Position numbers and translations under genes: made by a program
Shown here: one piece after another, positions 56,348-64,000 of the stretch
How positions within the stretch are numbered: the first letter of the stretch is position 1
Layout: each line of letters starts with the position of its first letter
The notes under the pieces: model-generated
Database searches by the model: none
What the model was told of the DNA's origin: nothing
Seen by the model: the letters and a program-made list of their open reading frames with translations, nothing else
Origin: Patellaria atrata CBS 101060
Lineage: Eukaryota > Ascomycota > Dothideomycetes > Patellariales > Patellariaceae
Assembly (NCBI GenBank): GCA_010093705.1
Contig: MU006091.1
Span: 424,702-488,701, forward strand
Direction: 5' to 3'
DNA: 64,000 bases

Positions 56348-57849
56348 TGAAGAGGAGTCAGATAGACTGAAATAAGTATAAAGTAAACTTACACTCTCAG
56401 ATCACCCACGCTGGATATAATAAAAAAGCTGGGGGCTGGGGGTTAAAGATGTAAAAAAGAGAGGTGAGGAAATTGGGAAGAGATGCATCTCATGTATTCT
56501 CACTTCTTCGTCAATGTTACATCGACAGGGCTCCATTCACAGGATCGGATCATACTGCTATCTTCGAGCCGATAGACAATCCCGTTCTATCTGTACTACA
56601 CCACCAAAGCCAAGTCAAGCTAAGCAAGGCGGGACATGGCATTTAAACTTCAGAGAGCCGGGGAAGCAGTTGAAAGCTTCTGACGTGGGCGAAGAGTTGG
56701 CGCCAAGGTGATCTGATGATAATTCAACTCAATTTGAAGTCATGAGCACGATGAGGAAAAAGCAGACTTTGTAAGATCGACAAAGGTTGAAGAAATTGTT
56801 CCGTTTCCCATGGAGTATGTAGTGTACAAATGTATTAGTTCTATGCTTGATATTGTAGCACTGTGGTATGAGAGCTGTCCATGCGGTGAACAATTTGAAA
56901 GGGTACAGAAACTGTCGTGACTGTTGTACGTTGTACTGTACAGAACTCAAGGGACATTATTGCTCGTCTGTGAGGTGGGAAGGGGCAAAGGGGGGTTAAT
57001 GCTGGTTAAAGTCCGGCACAGATACTAAAGCAAGAGTTTGGCGGGGAAGCTTGAAGGCGCCACATGCGTGTCTCCGCATCTCCTTCTTCGGGGCCGAGAA
57101 GAAATAGTCCCTTGGTCCAGTAATGAATAAAAGGCTTTTCTTTGCTTGCATTTGCTTGCATTTGCTTGCAGCTGTCACTTGGCTGAGGTAAGAATGCTAA
57201 GGAGTCCTGTGCGCTCTTGCAGGTTGTTCGCCAAGAGCAGGCAATCCAAATGTTGTCGTTGATGGTGGCGGAACCAATTCCCATCACAACCTATTTCAGA
57301 AATGATGATGATGATTCCCGGTGGTATGTCGGCTTGAGATGACGGCCCAGGGGTTTACCGTACCCATTAATAAGTTTTTTTGCACGCAGACGTGCTTTGC
57401 GAGTCGTTTATCAGCTTTTACATGACTCGTTCATACATCTCATATGCTAGAATTATGGTCGTGCGGTGGATGGAATGCTGCCAATCGCAGTTCGACGGGG
57501 GTCGGCATCTGTGGTGTTGCATGCTCTCGCAGTCTAATAGCCCGACAGTCTGTCCGATCGAGGCAACGAGGTTATTGCCCGGGTATATGGAACTCGTGGC
57601 GAGATATCTCTGTTTTTGCTGATCATCCTACATTCAAGAGATGTGAGCGATTCAATCGCCTCTAGATCTTGATTGGCACAGACAACAATAACTGGGACGA
57701 CCTAGTATACTTAGTACGCTGACAGACGCTGGTGTGGTGACGGCTGATGGGATAATATTTTATCTCAACTTGAGTAAGGTAGGGTAAGGTATCTCGTTAA
57801 TCCATGAAGCTTGAGGGATGCTTTTGCTTCCCGATATTGACCCACGATC
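56348..57849. other. Intergenic, 5' of JEN1 and 3' of SPO11
   Basis: No gene supported. Contains a GTACTGTAC at 56933-56941, a tandem decamer ttgcttgcat repeated about three times at 57139-57168, a (atg)n run at 57301-57315, and a gtaaggtagggtaagg direct repeat near 57775. The first 300 nt form the JEN1 upstream region with a poly-A-like run at 56422. Confidence 0.45.
57139..57168. repeat. Tandem 10-nt repeat (ttgcttgcat)
   Basis: About three perfect copies of a ten-base unit, ending in the variant ttgcttgcag. Lies in noncoding DNA. Confidence 0.7.
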
Positions 57850-59642
57850 TCAGCTGGTCCCATAACCGTCTACAAGTTTTGACTGCAGCCATTTCTCTAT
57901 TCCTCCACTTCTTGTTTCGAGTATTTGGATTTCAGCTTTTACATTTAGGAAGAGCATCATTTGGATTTCGCGTCTCCACGGAGACTCTGGAGCATCCTCC
58001 GCGCACACCTCCCGATCCAGCATCTTTGTAGCTTTCCCTCGATCACGAGCGGAAAGTTTCATGAGGCCTTGCGACTCTTGTTCGTCATCTTCGAGAACTA
58101 CGTCTGTACTCTTCACTCCAAGCCAACGCATAGAGGGAACATTGAGAGAACCGTTCTCGTGGGCTAAGGAATATGATCCAAGCTTATAAGTCAAAAGAAT
58201 ATCAAGGCCATCAGGATCAAAGTCCATTAGACCGAAAATAGGTGCGTTGTGGAAATTGTTCTGCGGAGACGGTATTGATAGCGCTCTGAGAAATGCACGA
58301 GTAGAGATATCGGGGAAACCCTTTCCCTACAGTGTTTGAAGTTGGTTAATTTCAACTCTACTGTCACTCATTCGGGAAGATGATCCTACAGTAATCATTA
58401 ACCCTTGACGACTCAATGTATACCAGAAGTCAGATGAAGCCATGGACCGGAAAACTGCCTCTTTCTCAATGACCAGAATCCATTTAACGTTACTGATGTC
58501 AACCAATTCGGAGACTTCCAGTTTCGATATCAAGAGCCCCTGAAGAGTTAGCACATATTTCGTCAGTTGAGGAGTATTTTAACGAACCTCACGGTCAGAG
58601 CATCCATCAACTATTGAACCATCATCCTTTTCAATCTTGAAGCATCCAGCCATTAGACCTTTAGCGGTTGCGGTCTAAAAGTTAGGGATATTGAAATGTC
58701 TTAGTCATAGTTAAGAAAGAAAAACATACTACATTGAGTACAATTCTAGGGACGCGGAATGTAGAAGCGATATCATCTACAAACCTATCCACTACCGTCT
58801 GATCTACAAAGATTGCTGTATCTCTGTAGTATATGTCTCTTGGACCAAAACGAAACGTTAGATTTGATAACCAAGAAAGAGAAAGTACCGTATACTACCT
58901 CTTGCTTATGAACACTCCAGCTTTTAGAGAATTATAGATCAATTCAAGAATACGGACTAGAACAGCTGACTACCTTATCAGTATGTTCCCTCTTTAGTCT
59001 CATCTCTAGGGTCAAACCAAATCGCCAGGCCTGGTGGGGATTATCACCCGGAAAAGAGATCTCTTTTATTCGGTTTGAAGTATTTGTAGTCATAAGTCCA
59101 GCTTTTCTATCGAGCCCTTGAGCAGAGGATGACTGTCTTGATGCGAGTAGAATGGTAAGTTGACGATTCTGAGAGAGAGACTCGGTAATCTCCGTGAAGA
59201 TCGATTCAATCCTGGCAGTGACAGCTTGTCTAGAAGGTTCAATTGCAGATAAGTCGAGCGAATGGTGTTTCGATACCCTAACTTCAGCATCTAAAAGCCA
59301 GTTGTTATGTCTACGGCCAGCTTGCTCCGGCAAGGTGGAAAGAGGACCAATTGGCAGAACTACATTAGTTTCTTCTTCTGAAAGGTCAATCAAGACGTTG
59401 GCCTTTTCAACAGAGCAACTAGAATGTGCCTCTGGGAGAAGTGTCTCGGCTTCATCTGCTGATGAGTTGAATTCTAAGGAAGATGAAACGGGCGTCACGG
59501 CGAGTTCAGCATCCGTGAAGTTCCAGAATTGGTCGAAAGCATCTGTTAGTGACTCTTGCGAAGACAGCGGGAGTATTGGTGTCTCTTCGAAGAGCATTTC
59601 ATTATGATTGGATGTCATTATCGGCCGTTCAACATCTGTCAT
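57850..59642 (-). CDS. SPO11: Meiotic recombination protein SPO11
   Basis: Topoisomerase VI A-like protein that makes meiotic double-strand breaks. Six exons: 59642-59018, 58965-58899, 58838-58730, 58674-58588, 58539-58390 and 58326-57850, giving 504 residues; introns are 52, 60, 55, 48 and 63 nt. The catalytic tyrosine motif KRDIYYRDTAIF is near residue 230, preceded by VRILELIYNSLKAG, and the Toprim motifs are WILVIEKEAVF (about 316-326) and GLMDFDPDGLDIL (Asp about 381). The first intron has a GTTTGA donor; using it is required to restore the conserved RFAVLVRILEL. The N-terminal 200 residues are family-variable, with a 5BD-type winged-helix likely only after about 170. Functional-looking, so the organism has, or recently had, a sexual cycle. 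Confidence 0.92.
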
Positions 59643-59893
59643 TCGAAAATCAGATTGACGAAGTAACAAACAAAGAGGAAGTGAAGTTGACTTTTATGGT
59701 AACTTTTCGGTTAGTTTTTAAGGGGAGAAGTTCTATATGGTCTGTGCGCGAGACAGCTTCACCTTTTACGCGTTTGTGCGCGTAGCGCGACTTCCAATGA
59801 GCTGCGGGTTAGGACACACTGAACAACGACACAATATCCTGTTCCTACGTTCATGTAATGCTTGTTTGATTTCTACGTTCTATTCAAATCTCC
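59643..59893. promoter_or_regulatory. Shared divergent promoter of SPO11 and CAF-1 large subunit
   Basis: Only 251 bases separate the two start codons. It contains a TTTACGCG-like CG-rich core (tacgcgtttgtgcgcgtagcgcg at 59766-59788), which includes an MluI cell-cycle-box-like ACGCGT at 59767-59772. This could bind an MBF-type G1/S factor, which would suit CAF-1 and premeiotic S phase; that is inference. Confidence 0.5.
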
Positions 59894-61991
59894 ATGATGT
59901 CTACCACAGCTCCAATAGAGTTTTCTCCCTCCAGAAAGCGTCCTCTACCTCAGGATGACGACGTCGTCCTTAGCACTCCTCAGGGCAACGGTGTGGATGA
60001 TGCACCCGTATCCGCATTCTCTAGTGCTTTATCAACTCCTAAATCTATCAATTCATCACCTGCGAGTCCGATATACACTAGCAATATCACCCTTAGAGCG
60101 GCCTCTCCAACATTGAGCAGCAACACCTCCGTATCTGGTGATCATTCCGCCAACCCCGTTACAGAAACAACGGCTGCCGGTTCAACTGGTCCACTCACAA
60201 CAAAGAGGAGGAAGCTAACGGCTCAAGAAAAGGAAACCAAGAAGCTTGAAAAAGAGGCCAAGGACAAAGAGCGAGCAGAACAGAAAGCTAAGAAGGACGA
60301 AGAAAAACGTGTTAAGGATGAAGAGAGAAGAAGGAAAAACGAGGATAAGGAAGAAAAACGAAGGGAGAAGGAATTAGAACAACAACGTAAGGACGAGGAA
60401 AAGAAGAAGAAGGATGAGGAGAAGGCGAAAAAGGACAAAGTAAGGGTCGAGTCCCAGTTGGAGATTGTTTGTTACTTACTGTTTACAGTCACAACTAAAA
60501 CTAAATGCATTCTTCGCAAAACCGAAACCTCAATCATCTACACCTACTAGCCCTACCAAAGCAAGTACAGTGGAAGACGAAACTCATCGCCGGAAATCTG
60601 TCTCCTTAGAACCGACTGGAACTTCTGGCGTAAATCAATCTAGAGCCTCATCCCCTGTGCGTAAAGAAGTATCTCTCTATCACCGAAAGTTTCTGCCTTA
60701 CTCGGCACCTTCTCATACCACAGTCGCAAAATACAATGCGTATATTTCAGAAGATATGGATTTATCAGCGGTACAACAACGACTTGATGAAATCATCAAT
60801 AACCAGGGCGACAACTCTACACCTTCTTTTAGCTCTAACGATAAACAAATTGTTTTCAGCTCATTATCTTCTATGCTTGGCTTAGAGCGAGCCTCGAGGG
60901 GGACATATTTTCCCTCAGTGAAAGATCTAATTGCACTGGTCCAAGGATCATCTGAGCAACCAATTGATCTAACCCACGACGTATCTAGAGGAAATGCATC
61001 TCAACCGCTTGATTTTCTCCAATGCATCCCAATGAAATATCTACATTTTGGCGAAGATGTTCGACCCCCGTATCATGGAACCTTTACAAGGCCCCAAGTT
61101 AGGAAAGCCGGTCAAAGACTGGCAAGGAATCCGTTCTCTCGTACTCTTCCAGAAATTAACTACGAGTACGACTCGGAGGCTGAATGGGAAGAACCAGAGG
61201 AAGGAGAAGATCTAGATTCAGAAGGGGAAGAGGATGCGGATAGTAACGACGGCGGCGACGATCTCGATGGCTTCCTAGACGATGAAGATGCGGCTGAATC
61301 AGAAAGAGCACGAAAGCAATTCCTTTCTGCGGATCTAGTACCCGTCTGTAGTGGAATATGTTGGGAGACTCCCAGGCTTTTCCAATCGTCCACGGATACC
61401 ACAAACACAACAGACAATGCCTTCATCAGGATGGAATTCTTGCTCGGTGAGACCCAAGTGTATGAGAAGCTTTGCCTAACCAGTACTAATGATACGAGTA
61501 GATCCTTACCCAACATCTATCAATCCATATTCCAGCGCTTACTGGCAAACCGAGGTAGTGACAACAAATGTCTCAACAACAGGAGAGGCAAGTATAAATG
61601 GCACCATGAACCCTCCCAGACATCCTTTGCAGCCACGATCTATCGGAGTACTGAACGGCATGAACAGTATGAGTAAATCTAAACCTGATACCAAGACCAC
61701 ATCTGGTTTGTCCGGCACTGCACCTGTCGCGCCTAAAGCTCCCAAACGGCTCGTGCCTGAAGATCAGCTCGCGGCCTTCAAACAAGAGATTGAAGGTAGC
61801 GATCTAACAAAGATTGCGATAATAGAGGCATTAAAGAAAAAGTATAGAATTTTCTCTCCTGAGTTGTGTATCAAGCTAACCAATATAGGTTCCCTAAGAT
61901 ACCCAAAGATGCCATTCAAAACACGCTGAACGTTGTCGCTGCCCGTGTCGGGACTAAAGACAATAAGCGTTGGACGCTCCTTCAAACATGA
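59894..61991 (+). CDS. Chromatin assembly factor 1 large subunit (CAF-1 p150/Cac1)
   Basis: Deposits H3-H4 behind replication forks. Exons 59894-60439, 60489-61446, 61502-61841 and 61889-61991 give 648 residues; introns are 49, 55 and 47 nt. The K/E-rich coiled coil (EKETKKLEKEAKDKERAEQK) is at about 112-182. A PCNA-binding PIP box, QLKLNAFF, sits at 184-191, right after the first intron. The acidic ED region (YDSEAEWEEPEEGEDLDSEG) lies near 405-450 and contacts histones. The C-terminal winged helix is LVPEDQLAAFKQEIEG to FPKIPKDAIQNTLNVVAARV, recovered only by splicing the last intron. All features fit Cac1/p150. Confidence 0.94.
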
Positions 61992-63372
61992 ATCCACGCT
62001 GTTACACACATGTAGCGTCCCTTGGCTTTGAATTTTCGACCGATTGGAGCAATGTGGAATCATTGACGTGTCCTACCTTGAGAGGACCTTAGTGCATAGC
62101 GGATTGATACAGCATGTTCAAGTATTGGGTTGTCGAGTACGGCCTCAAACAAACTCTCTCAAAACTTATGTACAGCATACTGGTAGCATGGCGTCAATCC
62201 AAGTTTGAGCGAGGGGAACTTTTGCGCAGTGGATTTTTATATACAGATCTATGTCTTTCCATCACCTATACTGCAGGTCATAGAAGGTATAGGTAAATAT
62301 TATGCACGATAATGATCAGAAGTCCACAATATGCATACTCAGTTCATTGAATCTCGTCAGTCAAATTCTATCCCGACATTACCAATCGTACAATACGCCT
62401 GGGTTTATTATTGGTGTCCGCCGTAGTTAGATTGCTCTGTGACCGACTGAGTGTGTACTGTGTAGAGCAATTCAGCCGCCGTATCTTCATCTCCAGTAAT
62501 TGGTTAGTTCTACGTGATTAATACAGAAATCGGTAAGGTTGGAGCCGAAATGTAAGCTCAGCATGTGCTCTTATACCTGTAACACCTACCTTTTGCCTTA
62601 ATACACACCACTTGACGCTCTACCCTATAAGGAATATCTTGCGATGAGGAAACGGGAGTCTATTCGCTACCTGCCAGGTCACTATCAACGAATGGAACCT
62701 TCCAAGGCTCACAAAGTTCAGAGCACCGTATATTCTCATCTTCATCTCATCAAAAGGCATTACCAGCCCCATTTTTGCATACCGACCATCACCGACAATC
62801 AATCATCCACTCCCCTCGCTTCTAATCCGCGCAGCCGTAAGGTGTAGTATACTCAGAAGGTCAAAAGAAAAGAAAAGGGTCTCAGAAGCCAAGAACGAAC
62901 CAAACCCCTAACCTGTAAGGGTTAAGATTCCCATCTATGTAAACCAGCAGCTTGTGACTTTGCTCTCCGGGGAACCCTTCAAACCCGCCCCGCTTGCATT
63001 ACTTACTCCTACCCAACTCGAGTCACCGTCGTACCAGAATTACTTCGAGAAGGCCCAGGAGGAGACTGAGGACCTCCGGAAGAGCTGGGTCGACTATTGC
63101 TTCGTGGACGGCCCGCAGGACGCTGTACCCTCGAGTCTTCTGAGGATGATGCATGATGACGCCGCTAGAACAAACACAACCGAGCGCAAAAGTCAGAACG
63201 AGATCGCTTGGAGAAAAAGCCTATAGGAAATGAAAAGAAGAGGAAGTATTTAATGGCATCGCTATGAATACATCAAATCGGCCGGAAACGCAGACATGCA
63301 CCTTATGCTATTGTACGGGTATGTTGATGCGCAATAATCATCCAAGGAGCAAGGAGCAACGTAATCCTGAGA
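61992..63372. other. Intergenic region with one open frame at 62912-63226
   Basis: A start-less open frame at 62912-63226 (+ strand) reads VKIPIYVNQQLVTLLSGEP then YQNYFEKAQEETEDLRKSW and MMHDDAARTNTTERKSQN; it could be the last exon of a gene or a relic. A CTAAC followed by AG at 62908-62919 would be a possible acceptor, but no upstream exon fits the phase. No other gene is recognised between CAF-1 and the PP2A gene. Confidence 0.3.
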
Positions 63373-64000
63373 TCAACGTACCGAGCCTTGTCTGTCATAA
63401 TCTTTCGCTCTCCTCTCCCTACTAGACATGGCATCATCTTGCAACCTGAGTGCCTCAAGACGTCTTTGACTGTCCTGACTCAGAGGATCCACATCATCTA
63501 GTCTCATGGGCGAAGTCACTTTGGTGCCTTGTGAATTCGTTCCTGGTAGCCTGGGTTCAATCCGTCCGTTCTGCCGTGCATTTGCTAGTTCAGCTAACCT
63601 ATCCCACTTCGACTGACGGTCTTGCTGTCGCTGTGAGGCAGTGTTTTGGGATTCAGCATAATCGTGAGAGCAGTCATCGAAAAGTTGCGGGTTAACCTCC
63701 ATGAAAAGTTTCATAGCATTGTATACCATGCCATGAATGGTTCTGTACGATATTAGCACTGCTTGATGGATCGCATGAAAAAAAAAAAAGAAAAACTTAC
63801 CTATTCCAATGACCCTTGGAATTCTCATACAGTGGCGCAAACATTATAGGCAGAATGACATCAACATTGTCGCTGACCAGATTGCAAAAGTATTCGTTAT
63901 TCCAAAAGTATAATGCTCTTTCAGCAACCTGAAGTCACATGAGCATTAGATGCAAAACCCCCAAATGTAACCATATACTGACCTGGAAATGTGGGCTAGC
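63373..64000 (-). CDS. RTS1: PP2A regulatory subunit B56 (Rts1/Par1), 3' part
   Basis: Regulatory subunit directing protein phosphatase 2A. Only the C-terminal end is present: exons 64000-63983, 63929-63801 and 63742-63373, separated by introns of 53 and 58 nt. The reading [40 protein letters not shown] and [21 protein letters not shown] is the highly conserved end of the B56 HEAT-repeat core. The tail of about 90 residues is polar ([35 protein letters not shown]). The 3' intron contains a 12-base A run interrupted by G (T run on the coding strand). Confidence 0.93.

Noticed and set aside
1-64000. Retroelements, DNA transposons and CRISPR arrays
   Set aside because: No reverse transcriptase, integrase, transposase, terminal repeats or spaced short repeats were recognised in any frame. 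The two tandem arrays have no coding content and were called only as repeats.

Overview
The window is nuclear DNA of a filamentous ascomycete (Pezizomycotina; a leotiomycete-type genome is my guess, not shown by the sequence). The grounds are: genes on both strands with no operon structure; many short introns, mostly about 40 to 80 nt, with GTAAGT-like donors, CTAAC/CTAAT branch points and TAG/CAG acceptors; and typical ascomycete proteins (a JEN-type carboxylate transporter, AIM6, a chromodomain Hda2/3-type protein, CAF-1, SPO11). I found no rRNA, tRNA, CRISPR array, retroelement or transposase. Exon coordinates were worked out by hand from splice signals, frame and family knowledge.

Layout. 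1-7.4 kb is housekeeping: the 5' part of a FAL1/eIF4A-III helicase (cut by the window edge), the U2 snRNP factor SF3A3/Prp9 head to head with it, an F-box protein, a mitochondrial D-2-hydroxyacid dehydrogenase, and proteasome subunit alpha-4. 7.6-20 kb holds a CHY zinc-finger protein, a WD40-like/inositol polyphosphate 5-phosphatase, a GFA/CENP-V-fold protein and a 1658-residue chromodomain protein related to Hda2/Hda3 subunits. 20.8-29.4 kb is looser: AIM6 and WDR89-like genes with unusually long introns, SDH3, and a broken amidoligase gene lying between degenerate tandem repeats. 29.8-37.7 kb holds a 2063-residue repetitive, mostly disordered protein with a hydrophobic tail, and an unknown protein. 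39-49.7 kb has cysteinyl-tRNA synthetase, three unrecognised proteins and long gene-poor stretches. 49.9-50.7 kb is a four-unit array of a roughly 200-230 nt repeat. 51.4-56.3 kb has a dynamin/AIG1-like GTPase with coiled coil and zinc ribbon, and the JEN transporter. 57.8-62 kb has SPO11 and CAF-1 large subunit head to head, and the right edge cuts a PP2A B56 subunit.

The genes do not form one pathway. Two themes recur: chromatin and chromosome biology (chromodomain/Hda2-3 protein, CAF-1, SPO11, PP2A-B56) and RNA processing (FAL1, SF3A3). Lactate-type metabolism appears twice (a D-lactate/D-2-hydroxyglutarate dehydrogenase and a JEN transporter), but these genes are 50 kb apart.

The main non-genic signals are a nine-base palindrome-like word, GTACTGTAC, found at least nine times and only in noncoding DNA, and two independent degenerate tandem arrays with a similar unit length of about 210 nt.
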